Notes: generated by a model not told the origin, from the letters alone. A stretch of DNA of 15,044 bases from Firmicutes bacterium CAG:170 (GCA_000436735.1 FR887110.1:1-15044), one strand, 5' to 3'. Numbered from the stretch's first letter, positions 1 through 6,985 are shown. A program made the numbers and translations.

Positions 1-29
1 AACCGGGCTCCCAGCTGAGCTATACCCCC
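1..29 (-). tRNA. tRNA gene, 5' part only (cut by window start)
   Basis: Read on the minus strand, the sequence starts with a 7-nt acceptor arm GGGGGTA, then TA at positions 8-9 and the D-arm start GCTCAGCTGGGAGC, which is typical of the 5' half of a bacterial tRNA. The first 20 nt resemble Firmicute tRNA-Ala. However, the D arm is about two bases shorter than in the usual Ala tRNA: it folds either with a 3-bp stem and 8-nt loop, or a 4-bp stem and 6-nt loop. The anticodon lies outside the window, so the amino acid cannot be named. A good promoter just upstream supports a real gene. Confidence 0.68.
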
Positions 30-42
30 ATCGGGCTAGGTT

Positions 43-71
43 ATTCTAGCAGATACGGCGGCAAATTGCAA
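43..71 (-). promoter_or_regulatory. Promoter of the partial tRNA gene
   Basis: On the minus strand a -35 box TTGCAA (66-71) lies 17 bp from a -10 box TAGAAT (43-48). The expected transcription start near 36 leaves a leader of about 7 nt before the tRNA 5' end at 29, a normal distance for a stable-RNA promoter. Confidence 0.65.
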
Positions 72-199
72 GCACTTTTTTCGATTTTCCGAAATTTTTT
101 CGAAGAAGTCCGCTTCCGGCGCAAAGGCGGCGGTCAATTGCCTCGCAAAACCGCAGTCCGCAGGCAGCTGCTCTTTCCGCCTATCGTCAAAGACGAAAA

Positions 200-259
200 C
201 GGGCCTCTCCCCTACTGTCCCCGGCGCAGGCGCCAACGACGGCAAGCAGGAGAGGCCCG
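200..259 (-). terminator. Terminator of the DUF2207 gene
   Basis: An 11-bp perfect inverted repeat (CGGGCCTCTCC at 200-210, GGAGAGGCCCG at 249-259) lies about 55 bp past the stop codon of the minus-strand gene. It is followed on that strand by TTTTCGTCTTT. The 38-nt loop is long for an intrinsic terminator, but it holds its own small hairpin (GGCG-CAGG-CGCC), so the RNA would be branched. Confidence 0.65.
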
Positions 260-313
260 CAGCAAGTCCAATCTTTATTTTGCGGAGGCGGCCGGAGAAC
301 GGCACCCGCGCGG

Positions 314-1972
314 TCACTTCCGGATGGAAACGTCCAGCAGGGCCAGCGTCTCTCTCCAGCGGCTGTAGAAGCCGCCGGCCTGATTTGGCAGCTCGTTTGC
401 CTCGCCGTACCAGTCGCACGGCTCCAGCTCCGTATCGCCGAAGCGGGCGGCGAACTGCGCGCCGAGGCCCAGCGCCTCGGCATAGGGCAGGAGCTTGTAG
501 AAATACTGGCCGTCGCGGCGGAGCATCATTTCCGTATGACTGTCGGAGGCCTTGGAAAGGTACTTCCGGAAGCCCAGCGTCTGGCCGATCAGCTGATTGC
601 CAAGCTCGGAGCGCTTTCCGCCGTGCAGCGTCTGCCAGCCGGTGAACACCGACATGGCCAGCGTCAGGAGCATCGTCAGCGCGTCGCCGGCGCCCGCAAG
701 CACCACCATCGCCAGCGCCGAAAGTCCGCCGAGCGCCAGCCACAGCACCTCGCGCAGATAGATCGCGTGAACAGCCCGCTGGATCAGCAGACTCATGGGA
801 ATGCCGAGCAGGAAGAACAGGAACAGCACCAGTCCCCGCGCGGACATGACCGGCAGGATCACGCTCATGCTCAGCAGCATCGCCACGCTGGTCGCCAGCG
901 CGCACAGGCCCTGCATCAGCACGATATTGCCGCTCGACTTTTCATACAGCCGCCGGTCCCAATAGCGCGGCGTCTGCTCGATGGCGCGGGCCGCCGTGCG
1001 CTTATAGCGCAGGCTTGCGCCGTCGCAGACATCGTTGTCGCCGAAAAGCTCGCTGAAAAGGCGGCATTCCAGTCTCCTGCGCTCGTTGCCCATCTCGACG
1101 CGTCTGCGCAGGATGACGTTTCCCTTTTCATTCACAAAAATGGACAGATAGCCGAGGCTTGCCCAGTAACAGACCAGCATATTGAAATTCGGCCGTTCGC
1201 GGCACAGCAGATACGGCAGGTCGCCCGGCTGCACCGAATCCGGCGGAAGCATCCGCGCGGAGGCGCGCAGGCGTGCCGAACGCAGTGTCCGCGCCCAGTA
1301 AAGGAGCGCCAGCACGATCAGCAGCAGGACGAACACCGTCGCCAGCCAGTTCGCCGACCACTTGGCGTGCGAGCCGGAAAAATAGCCCGACGGCAGCTCC
1401 AGCGTCATTTTCAGCGACTCACGGTCCTTGAGCGAGTCCTTCATCGAGCCGCTGATCATGGTGTCGCGGACGCTGACGGTCATATAGCCCTCGATCGCAT
1501 CGCCCTGATAGCCGCTTTCAAAGCCCGGCGAGGCCGTGAATTCCTTCGGCATGGAGACCGTAAAATCATAGTGCTCGATGGGCCACTCCCAGCGGCCGCA
1601 GAGCAGCGGCAGCGTGAAGGTCTGCACGTCGTTCGCCTGCGAGACAAGGCCGGTCAACTCATATGTGATCGTGAACGTGCGCGCGCCGGTGATGCCGGTA
1701 TTGCTTGTCAGCCGGAGGCCGGTCACATTGTCGGCCGTATACTTTTTCGCGCTGTAGCCCGCGATCTCCGGGCGGCGGACGTTCTCGCCCAGCGGGAAGT
1801 CCAGCTCACTTTGCAGATCCTGAAGCTCAAGCGTCAGCGTCTGCGTCACATAGCAGGTGCCGTCCGTTTCCACACGGCAGTCGGTTTTCATAGAGGTAAT
1901 CGTGGAATCCGCGGCCAGCACGGAAACCGTCAGTAACAGGCAGGAAGCCAGAAGCAGGAGAAATTTCCGCAT
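314..1972 (-). CDS. DUF2207-type multi-spanning membrane protein
   Basis: The product is 552 aa. Residues 1-20 form a signal peptide (MRKFLLLLASCLLL...VLAA), and about 22-200 form a beta-rich extracytoplasmic domain of the type found at the N-terminus of DUF2207 proteins. A membrane segment at about 208-226 leads to a cytosolic stretch; further hydrophobic segments lie at about 350-372, 378-397, 406-427 and 430-446. The C-terminal part has the family-like signature YFYKLLPYAEALGLG...FAARF (490-511), but the Gly-rich tail common in the family is absent. The function of the family is unknown. The ATG at 1972 is preferred because it opens directly on the signal peptide and follows GGGGTG; the in-frame GTG three codons upstream is an alternative. 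The reading frame stays open far upstream but would run through the promoter, so that extension is rejected. It is transcribed alone, with its own promoter and terminator. Confidence 0.83.
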   Translation of the reverse strand: MRKFLLLLASCLLLTVSVLAADSTITSMKTDCRVETDGTCYVTQTLTLELQDLQSELDFPLGENVRRPEIAGYSAKKYTADNVTGLRLTSNTGITGARTFTITYELTGLVSQANDVQTFTLPLLCGRWEWPIEHYDFTVSMPKEFTASPGFESGYQGDAIEGYMTVSVRDTMISGSMKDSLKDRESLKMTLELPSGYFSGSHAKWSANWLATVFVLLLIVLALLYWARTLRSARLRASARMLPPDSVQPGDLPYLLCRERPNFNMLVCYWASLGYLSIFVNEKGNVILRRRVEMGNERRRLECRLFSELFGDNDVCDGASLRYKRTAARAIEQTPRYWDRRLYEKSSGNIVLMQGLCALATSVAMLLSMSVILPVMSARGLVLFLFFLLGIPMSLLIQRAVHAIYLREVLWLALGGLSALAMVVLAGAGDALTMLLTLAMSVFTGWQTLHGGKRSELGNQLIGQTLGFRKYLSKASDSHTEMMLRRDGQYFYKLLPYAEALGLGAQFAARFGDTELEPCDWYGEANELPNQAGGFYSRWRETLALLDVSIRK

Positions 1973-2010
1973 TCCCTTCACCCCGATCGTTTTTGATTTC
2001 AAGTGTCTAT

Positions 2011-2039
2011 AAAATAGCACATTTTTCGTCAGATTGCAA
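2011..2039 (-). promoter_or_regulatory. Promoter of the DUF2207 gene
   Basis: On the minus strand TTGCAA (2034-2039) is separated by 17 bp from TATTTT (2011-2016). The -10 is preceded by TGC, an extended -10 element. The leader would be about 30 nt. The surrounding DNA is clearly more AT-rich than the flanking genes. Confidence 0.6.
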
Positions 2040-2104
2040 CAAAATCCGCGCCCGGACGCGCTGGGAAAAGCATCCGGGACGCACAGCCCCCGGACATGAA
2101 AACA

Positions 2105-2128
2105 GCGGAGGAGCGTTTGCTCCTCCGC
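2105..2128 (-). terminator. Terminator of mgtE
   Basis: A perfect 10-bp stem, GCGGAGGAGC / GCTCCTCCGC, with a 4-nt loop lies 33 bp after the mgtE stop codon. On the minus strand it is followed by TGTTTTC. The other side also has a T-rich tail (ATTTTGCGATTTT), so it may work in both directions. Confidence 0.82.
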
Positions 2129-2160
2129 GCATTTTGCGATTTTGCCCTGTATTCCGGCGC

Positions 2161-3546
2161 TCACGCGCGGAACTGCGGCAGCAGCGCCACCGCGACGCTG
2201 AAATATGCCATCAGGGACAGGAAGTCCACGATGGTCGTGATGAGCGGTGAGGCCATGACCGCCGGGTCGAGGCCGATCTTCTTGGCCAGCAGCGGCAGCA
2301 CCGAGCCGACCACCTTCGCCATAAAGACCGTCATGGCCATGGAGATGCAGACCACGAGCGCGACCGTCGTCGTCACGCTGGTGTTTTGCAGCAACAGGTG
2401 ATCGACCAGCATGATCTTTCCGAAGCAGGCCGCCGCAAGGCAGACGCCGCAGAGCACAGCGACGCGGATCTCCTTCCACACGACGTGAAACAGGTCGCCG
2501 AACTCGATCTCGTTCAGGCTGATGCCGCGGATGATCGAGACGCAGGCCTGCGAGCCGGCGTTGCCGCCGGTGTCCATCAGCATGGGGATGAACGCCGTCA
2601 GGCACGGCAGGATGCCAAGCGCGTCCTCAAACTTCGTAATGACCAGACCCGTGAGCGTTGCGGAGACCATCAAAAGCAGCAGCCACGGGATACGGTTCTT
2701 CCAGATCTCAAACGGGGACGACCGCATGTACGGATGCTCGGACGGCAGCATAGCGGCCATCTTTTCCATGTCCTCGGTCGTCTCGTCCTCCATGACGTCC
2801 ATGGCGTCGTCGAAGGTGATGATGCCGACGAGGCGGTTTTCCGTATCCACGACCGGAAGCGCCAGGAAGTTGTACTTGGAGAACATCTGCGCGACCTGCT
2901 CCTGATCGTCGAGCGTGTTGACGGAGATGACGTGCTCCTGCATGATGGATTCGATGGTCGCCTCGTCGTCCTCACACAGAAGCAGATCCTTGACTGTGAC
3001 CAGGCCGATCAGCTTGTGTCCGCGCGTAACGTAGCAGGTGTAAATGGTCTCCTTGTCGATGCCGGTACGGCGGATGCGGAGAATGGCCTCCTCCACCGTC
3101 ATGTTCGGCCGCAGGGAAACATACTCCGTCGTCATGATCGAGCCGGCGGAATTCTCGGGATAGCGGAGAATCTCGTTGATCTGCTTGCGCATCTCCGGCT
3201 CCGCCTGCGTCAGGATCCGCTGCACCACGTTGGCGGGCATTTCCTCGACGATATCGACGGCGTCATCGACGTACAACTCGTCAATGACCTCCTTCAGCTC
3301 CGAGTCCGAGAAGCCGCGGATCAGCAGCTCCTGAAGCTCCGGCTCCATCTCGACGAACGTCTCCGCCGCCAGCTCCTTCGGCAGCAGCCGGAACAGCAGC
3401 GGCAGGCGCGCTTCGTCGATGTCCTCGAACACGGTGGCGATGTCTGCGGGGTTCATTGTGTTGAACAGGTCCCGCAGAGAGTAATACCGCTTCTCATCCA
3501 GAAGCTTGAGAAGGGTATCGCGCAGGGAAAATTTCAATTCTGCCAT
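2161..3546 (-). CDS. mgtE: Magnesium transporter MgtE
   Basis: The 461-residue length is normal for this family of homodimeric Mg2+ channels. The helical N domain covers about 10-130, where acidic clusters such as YVDDAVDIVEEMP (92-104) form part of the Mg2+-sensing surface. Two CBS domains follow (about 136-195 and 199-255), then a linker helix with the acidic stretch EDETTEDMEKM (253-263). The membrane part runs from about 285 to 457, with the family signature PMLMDTGGNAGSQ (321-333). In the last segments GLDPA (425-429) and ITTIVD (436-441) place acidic residues that in the family line the pore Mg2+ site. AGGAGG lies 8 nt before the ATG. The gene has its own promoter 455 nt upstream and a strong terminator. 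In the family, Mg2+ binding to the N and CBS domains closes the channel. I found no M-box in the leader, although many Firmicute mgtE genes carry one. Confidence 0.95.
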   Translation of the reverse strand: MAELKFSLRDTLLKLLDEKRYYSLRDLFNTMNPADIATVFEDIDEARLPLLFRLLPKELAAETFVEMEPELQELLIRGFSDSELKEVIDELYVDDAVDIVEEMPANVVQRILTQAEPEMRKQINEILRYPENSAGSIMTTEYVSLRPNMTVEEAILRIRRTGIDKETIYTCYVTRGHKLIGLVTVKDLLLCEDDEATIESIMQEHVISVNTLDDQEQVAQMFSKYNFLALPVVDTENRLVGIITFDDAMDVMEDETTEDMEKMAAMLPSEHPYMRSSPFEIWKNRIPWLLLLMVSATLTGLVITKFEDALGILPCLTAFIPMLMDTGGNAGSQACVSIIRGISLNEIEFGDLFHVVWKEIRVAVLCGVCLAAACFGKIMLVDHLLLQNTSVTTTVALVVCISMAMTVFMAKVVGSVLPLLAKKIGLDPAVMASPLITTIVDFLSLMAYFSVAVALLPQFRA

Positions 3547-3573
3547 GAGCCTTTCCTCCTAAATAGATTCTGA

Positions 3574-3620
3574 GAACGCCGGTACGGCGTTCCGAAGCTC
3601 CGAGGAACGGGCAGCTTCGG
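3574..3620 (-). other. Two adjacent hairpins before the mgtE start
   Basis: The first inverted repeat is GAACGCCG / CGGCGTTC (3574-3592, 8 bp, 3-nt loop). Immediately next to it lies CCGAAGCT / AGCTTCGG (3592-3599 with 3613-3620, 13-nt loop). Neither is followed by a T run on the minus strand, so they do not look like intrinsic terminators. They end about 20 nt before the AGGAGG of mgtE, a position from which RNA structure could affect translation. Confidence 0.5.
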
Positions 3621-3667
3621 CAAAATCCACCGAGGGCCGCCGCTTCAGAGCTTCCTTAGGAAGTAAG

Positions 3668-3826
3668 GGCCGCACCGCATAATTTGGCAAGAAGCCTCGG
3701 CGAGAGATTTTTTGTCAAGGCAAGGTTCGAAAAGCGAAGAAATCCTTCGTGTATTTCTCGCTTTTCGAACCGCAGAATTGGCGGAAAAGATCCGGCGAGG
3801 CTCGCAGACAAATTGTGCGGTGTTGC
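3668..3826. repeat. Large imperfect palindrome in the mgtE leader
   Basis: Two arms pair in three well-conserved blocks. The inner block is GGTTCGAAAAGCGAAGAAAT (3724-3743) against 3753-3771, 19 bp with one bulged base and a 9-nt loop. The middle block is AGCCTCG (3693-3699) against CGAGGCT (3796-3802). The outer block is ACCGCATAATTTG (3674-3686) against CAAATTGTGCGGT (3809-3821), with one mismatch. The arms are alike but not identical, and one frame on the minus strand stays open through the whole palindrome (3645-3836, 63 codons from TTG). The layout resembles a MITE-like or REP-like dispersed element. As RNA it would make a hairpin with arms of about 70 nt. No copies elsewhere could be checked from this window. 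Confidence 0.6.
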
Positions 3827-3848
3827 CTAAGGGCAATTGACAGGCAAA

Positions 3849-3941
3849 TCAGCAGCAGGGGAACAGAGCGGCGCATGAAGGCGGCTCGTTCCCGGTACGA
3901 CTTCGGCCTGCCGATGTGCCGTTACTACTTCCTGCGTCCAT
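3849..3941 (-). CDS. Small leader ORF upstream of mgtE (30 aa)
   Basis: AAAGGAGGG (3949-3957) stands 7 nt before an ATG at 3941, an excellent initiation signal. The encoded peptide is 30 aa, rich in Ser and Gly at first, ending in FPCC and TGA. It would be the first ORF on the mgtE transcript, which starts near 4002, about 60 nt upstream. A second overlapping frame begins with MRRSVPLLLICLSIA at 3876 and runs into the palindrome to 3715 (53 codons). I do not recognise either peptide. It could be a regulatory leader peptide for mgtE, or the open end of a dispersed repeat that happens to lie here. Coding is uncertain because no homology is visible. Confidence 0.35.
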   Translation of the reverse strand: MDAGSSNGTSAGRSRTGNEPPSCAALFPCC

Positions 3942-4008
3942 CTGTTTTCCCTCCTTTATGTGTCAGATCAGACGGCATTTCCGCATTTTGCGGGAATGTC
4001 CATCGATT

Positions 4009-4037
4009 ATTTTATGCCGCTTCGCCGGGTTTGTCAA
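4009..4037 (-). promoter_or_regulatory. Promoter of the mgtE transcript
   Basis: On the minus strand a perfect -35 TTGACA (4032-4037) lies 17 bp from TAAAAT (4009-4014). The start is expected near 4002, giving a leader of about 455 nt before mgtE. An imperfect hairpin (3976-3984 with 3990-3998) would form at the extreme 5' end of this RNA. The promoter is back-to-back with the plus-strand alaX promoter. Confidence 0.75.
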
Positions 4038-4064
4038 CAAAAAACCGAATTTTTTCATTCCGGA

Positions 4065-4093
4065 TTCCATTTGCGGGCAAAATGTGCTAAAAT
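4065..4093 (+). promoter_or_regulatory. Promoter of alaX-nudC
   Basis: An extended -10 TGCTAAAAT ends at 4093, with a weak -35 TTCCAT (4065-4070) at 17-bp spacing. The leader would be about 30 nt and ends with AGGAG before the ATG at 4129. Confidence 0.5.
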
Positions 4094-4128
4094 ATCAGAA
4101 AATCATCGATCACAGGAGCGTTCAGAAT

Positions 4129-5289
4129 ATGCAGACGGACAGACTTTACTATAAGGATTCCCATATGCGGGAATTTGATGCGCAGGTGCTCTCCTGCACA
4201 CCCGGAAAGCACGGCTACGACGTCGTGCTCGACCGGACGGCGTTCTATCCGGAGGGCGGCGGCCAGCCCGGCGACACCGGGACACTCTCCGGCGTGCGCG
4301 TGACGGACACACATGAGTGCGGCGGCGAGATCGTCCACTACTGCGAAGCCCCGCTCACGCCCGGCGCAGCCGTACACGGCGCGCTCGACTGGGAGCGGCG
4401 GTTCGACCTCATGCAGCAGCACAGCGGCGAGCATCTGCTCAGCGGCATCGTCCATCGGCGCTTCGGCTATGACAACGTGGGCTTCCACATGGGCGCGGAC
4501 TGGGTCACCATCGATTTCTCCGGCGTCCTGACCCCGGAGGAGCTTCGCTCGGTCGAGCAGGAGGCCAACGCCGCGATCTGGCGCGATATCCCGGCGGAGA
4601 TCACGCATCCGGATGCGGAAACGCTGAAAACCATCCCCTACCGCAGCAAAAAGGAGCTGACCGGCGACGTGCGCATCGTAACGTTCCCGGGCGTGGACAT
4701 CTGCGCCTGCTGCGGAACGCATGTGACGCGCACCGGCGAAATCGGGCTGGTCAAAATTTTCTCCTGCGAGAAATTCCATGAGGGCGTGCGGCTGGAGCTG
4801 CTCTGCGGACGGCGGGCGCTGGAATACCTGAGCGCCGCGCTCGACCAGAATCGCCGCGTCTCCGGCCAGCTCTCGGCAAAGCCGCTCGAAACGGCGGAGG
4901 CCGTCCGCCGGGCGCTCGACGAGCTTGCGCAGCAGAAGGCCCGCGCTGCAGCGCTGGAAACGCGCGTTTTCGAGGCGCAGGCCGAGGGGCTGCGCGGGCG
5001 CGGCAATGTGCTCCTGTTTGAGGACGGGCTAACGCCCGACGCCCTCCGGCGGCTGGGCGACGCGGTCATGACGCGCTGCGGCGGACGCTGTGCCGTTTTC
5101 TCCGGCTCCGACGCCGAAGGGTACAAATACTGCGTCGCCGAGGACGGCGGCGACCTGCGGCAGCTCACGAAGGAAATGAACGCGGCGCTCCATGGGCGCG
5201 GCGGCGGCAAGCCCTTCTTCGTGCAGGGCTCCGTTTCGGCGTCCCGCAGAGAGATCGAGATCTTTTTTGAAACGGAGGACAGAAAATGA
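4129..5289 (+). CDS. alaX: AlaX-type alanyl-tRNA editing protein
   Basis: The product is 386 aa, the size of the long AlaX-L form. It is a free-standing relative of the AlaRS editing domain and hydrolyses Ser (or Gly) wrongly attached to tRNA-Ala in the cytosol. The N-terminal barrel carries FYPEGGGQPGDTG (39-51). The zinc-binding editing site is visible as HSGEH (98-102) and CCGTH (194-198), giving HxxxH plus CxxxH. A helical linker at about 235-285 leads to a C-terminal DHHA1 domain ending in the Gly-rich HGRGGGKPFFVQGS motif. The frame is open farther upstream, but the ATG at 4129 is chosen because AGGAG lies 10 nt before it, the family N-terminus fits, and an upstream start would precede the promoter. 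The stop codon overlaps the next start as ATGA, so translation of the two genes is coupled. Confidence 0.92.
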   Translation: MQTDRLYYKDSHMREFDAQVLSCTPGKHGYDVVLDRTAFYPEGGGQPGDTGTLSGVRVTDTHECGGEIVHYCEAPLTPGAAVHGALDWERRFDLMQQHSGEHLLSGIVHRRFGYDNVGFHMGADWVTIDFSGVLTPEELRSVEQEANAAIWRDIPAEITHPDAETLKTIPYRSKKELTGDVRIVTFPGVDICACCGTHVTRTGEIGLVKIFSCEKFHEGVRLELLCGRRALEYLSAALDQNRRVSGQLSAKPLETAEAVRRALDELAQQKARAAALETRVFEAQAEGLRGRGNVLLFEDGLTPDALRRLGDAVMTRCGGRCAVFSGSDAEGYKYCVAEDGGDLRQLTKEMNAALHGRGGGKPFFVQGSVSASRREIEIFFETEDRK

Positions 5290-6113
5290 TCCAGGATATC
5301 GCGCCGCATATTTATCATAATGAAATGTCGTGGCAGGCCCCGGCGCCGGACGACTATGTCCTGCTCTTCTCGGAAAAGGGCGAGGTCTGCGCGGGCTGCA
5401 CGGACGGCCATCTGGCGCTTCCCACCGTCCGGCTGACGGGCGCGGAGCCGCAGCAGCTGCAATATCTGTTTTCCATCGACGGGCGGGCATACTATCTCTG
5501 TACGGAGTCCAGGCCCCTGCCAGGCGTGGACTGGCAGTATTTTTCGACCGGCGCGCTGCGCCGCTGCATCGCGGACGATACGCTGTTCGCCTGCGCGGCG
5601 GCGGGCAGCCTCTACCGCTGGTACCGCAATACGCGCTTCTGCGGCTGCTGCGGTGCGCGGCTCCGGAAAAGCGAGACCGAGCGTGCGATGGTCTGTCCGG
5701 AATGCGGGAACGTGATCTATCCCAAGATCTGCCCGGCGGTCATCGTGGCCGTCCATGACGGCGACCGGCTGGTGCTGACGCGCTATAAGGACCGCCCGAT
5801 CAAGCATCTGGCGCTGGTCGCAGGCTTCAACGAGATCGGCGAGACGATCGAGGAGACCGTCCACCGCGAGGTTCTGGAGGAAACGGGCCTGCGCGTCAAA
5901 AATCTCCGCTTCTACAAGTCGCAGCCGTGGGTGTTTACGGACACGCTGCTTTTTGGCTTCTTTGCCGAGCTGGACGGCAGCGACCGGATCACCGTGCAGG
6001 AGGACGAGCTGGCGGAGGCGAACTGGTATCCGCGCAGCGAGGTCCCGGCCGACACGGCGCACATGAGCCTGACGGCGGAGATGATCGAGCAGTTCCGTCT
6101 TGGACATGTGTAA
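5286..6113 (+). CDS. nudC: NudC-type NAD(H) pyrophosphatase (Nudix hydrolase)
   Basis: The product is 275 aa, close to the usual NudC length. The enzyme cleaves NADH or NAD+ to NMN(H) and AMP, and in some bacteria removes NAD caps from RNA. A divergent N-terminal domain (1-108) is followed by a zinc ribbon with FCGCCG (118-123; C119/C122) and CPEC (C137/C140). The full Nudix box runs from G180 to L202, with E186, R194-E195 and E198-E199 in register. The NudC-specific SQPW motif is present at 212-215, but the usual following Pro-Phe-Pro is VFT here, which could alter substrate preference. The start overlaps the alaX stop by 4 bp, so the two form an operon. Assignment to NudC rather than a generic Nudix enzyme rests on the zinc ribbon plus SQPW. 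Confidence 0.9.
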   Translation: MIQDIAPHIYHNEMSWQAPAPDDYVLLFSEKGEVCAGCTDGHLALPTVRLTGAEPQQLQYLFSIDGRAYYLCTESRPLPGVDWQYFSTGALRRCIADDTLFACAAAGSLYRWYRNTRFCGCCGARLRKSETERAMVCPECGNVIYPKICPAVIVAVHDGDRLVLTRYKDRPIKHLALVAGFNEIGETIEETVHREVLEETGLRVKNLRFYKSQPWVFTDTLLFGFFAELDGSDRITVQEDELAEANWYPRSEVPADTAHMSLTAEMIEQFRLGHV

Positions 6114-6140
6114 ACAAATTTCGAATTTTGCCGCAGGTGC

Positions 6141-6169
6141 TTTCCTTTTTCGTTTTTCTGTTGTAAAAT
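6141..6169 (+). promoter_or_regulatory. Possible promoter for the two small membrane genes
   Basis: TAAAAT (6164-6169) follows a T-rich stretch, with a poor -35 TTTCCT (6141-6146) at 17 bp. If used, it excludes the ATG at 6168 as a start codon because that ATG lies within the -10, and supports the ATG at 6201. Read-through from nudC is equally possible, since no clear terminator separates them. Confidence 0.4.
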
Positions 6170-6200
6170 GAATTCGAAAAATATCTGGGAGGCGCAGCGC

Positions 6201-6533
6201 ATGGAGCAGGACGAACGCAGAGAGCTTGAGGGTGCTATGCCGGCTTCTGGGACTCCAGAGGAAGAACCGGGAAAGACCGCCGTGCAGGAGGGCCGCGAAA
6301 CAACGCGGCGGAACATCCTGCATCTGCTGGCAGGCGGGTATCTGCTGTATCTCGCGTGGCAGCTCGGCAGCGGCTTTGTTTCCGGGATCGGCGAAAACGG
6401 CTGGAGCGGCAGCATGGTGATCTCGCTGATCGGCGCGGTCGTTTTCGTGCTGACCGGCAGCTTCCTGCTGGTCTCCTGCATCCGGCGGATGCTCGCGAAG
6501 CGGCGCGGCGATCAGGATAAAAAAGAGGACTGA
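6201..6533 (+). CDS. Small two-helix membrane protein, unknown
   Basis: The product is 110 aa. Residues 1-37 are charged and Glu-rich, then two hydrophobic segments follow (about 40-60 and 71-93) joined by a short Gly-rich loop, and the tail is very basic then acidic (RRMLAKRRGDQDKKED). This predicts a two-pass inner membrane protein with both ends in the cytosol. The ATG at 6201 is preferred over the in-frame ATG at 6168 because GGGAGG stands 8 nt before it. I do not recognise a family. The next gene also encodes a small membrane protein and follows after 63 bp, so the two probably form an operon. Confidence 0.7.
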   Translation: MEQDERRELEGAMPASGTPEEEPGKTAVQEGRETTRRNILHLLAGGYLLYLAWQLGSGFVSGIGENGWSGSMVISLIGAVVFVLTGSFLLVSCIRRMLAKRRGDQDKKED

Positions 6534-6596
6534 CGCGGCGCGGGCCGCATGGGCGGAGCTGTTTTCCGCCGCAACACAGAATTTCGGAGGGTTTCC

Positions 6597-6956
6597 ATGG
6601 ATTTCAACTTTACGCTCAATATTTTCACGCTCGGCTGCGGCGCGTACTGCCTGTATACGTTTCTGAAGCTTCTGACGGGCCGGAAGCTTTTCAAAAACGC
6701 GCTGCTCATCCCGAAGGAGCGCGAGGTCGAGGACTGCACCGATGAGGAGGGCTATATCTCCTATCTGCTGCCGCGGCTCGGCGTGCTGACCTTCTCCGTG
6801 CTGATCTACGGCATCGTTTCTCTGATCAACGATATGCAGGAAACGCCGTTCCTGCCATATCCGTGGCCGTTCGTGCCGCTGCTGGTGCTGCTGGGCGTAC
6901 TGGTGTGGTATTCCGTCGGGAGCGTCCGCGCAAACCGGGACTATTTCGGCTTCTGA
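6597..6956 (+). CDS. Small membrane protein, unknown
   Basis: The product is 119 aa with three hydrophobic segments (about 5-25, 58-77 and 92-108). A charged cytosolic-looking loop, LIPKEREVEDCTDEEGY (37-53), lies between the first two. GGAGGG lies 5 nt before the ATG at 6597, which decides this start over the upstream in-frame ATG at 6549. No family is recognised. It follows another small membrane protein and is closed by a clear terminator, so the pair is a unit of its own or the end of the alaX-nudC transcript. Confidence 0.7.
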   Translation: MDFNFTLNIFTLGCGAYCLYTFLKLLTGRKLFKNALLIPKEREVEDCTDEEGYISYLLPRLGVLTFSVLIYGIVSLINDMQETPFLPYPWPFVPLLVLLGVLVWYSVGSVRANRDYFGF

Positions 6957-6985
6957 GCGCCGGTTTTTTGATTTTTTTCGCATTT

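Noticed and set aside
118..137. G/C-rich patch between the tRNA promoter and the DUF2207 terminator
   Set aside because: No convincing stem, ORF or promoter is seen between 72 and 199; treated as plain spacer.
1973..2605. In-frame N-terminal extension of the DUF2207 gene (open from 2605)
   Set aside because: It overlaps mgtE and its terminator, runs through the promoter at 2011-2039, and lacks protein-like composition; the signal peptide start at 1972 explains the gene.
3547..4002. M-box (ykoK) Mg2+ riboswitch in the mgtE leader
   Set aside because: The conserved M-box core strings (such as GGTGAGGCTCC and GCCTGAGCC) are not present on either strand, and the palindrome does not match the M-box architecture.
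4094..4128. T-box or other riboswitch before alaX
   Set aside because: The distance between the promoter and the start codon is only about 30 nt, far too short for a T-box.
4638..6983. 781-codon open frame on the minus strand opposite alaX and nudC
   Set aside because: It is a shadow of two well-identified plus-strand genes; the translation is rich in Arg, Ala, His and Gln with no domain, as expected from high GC at third positions.
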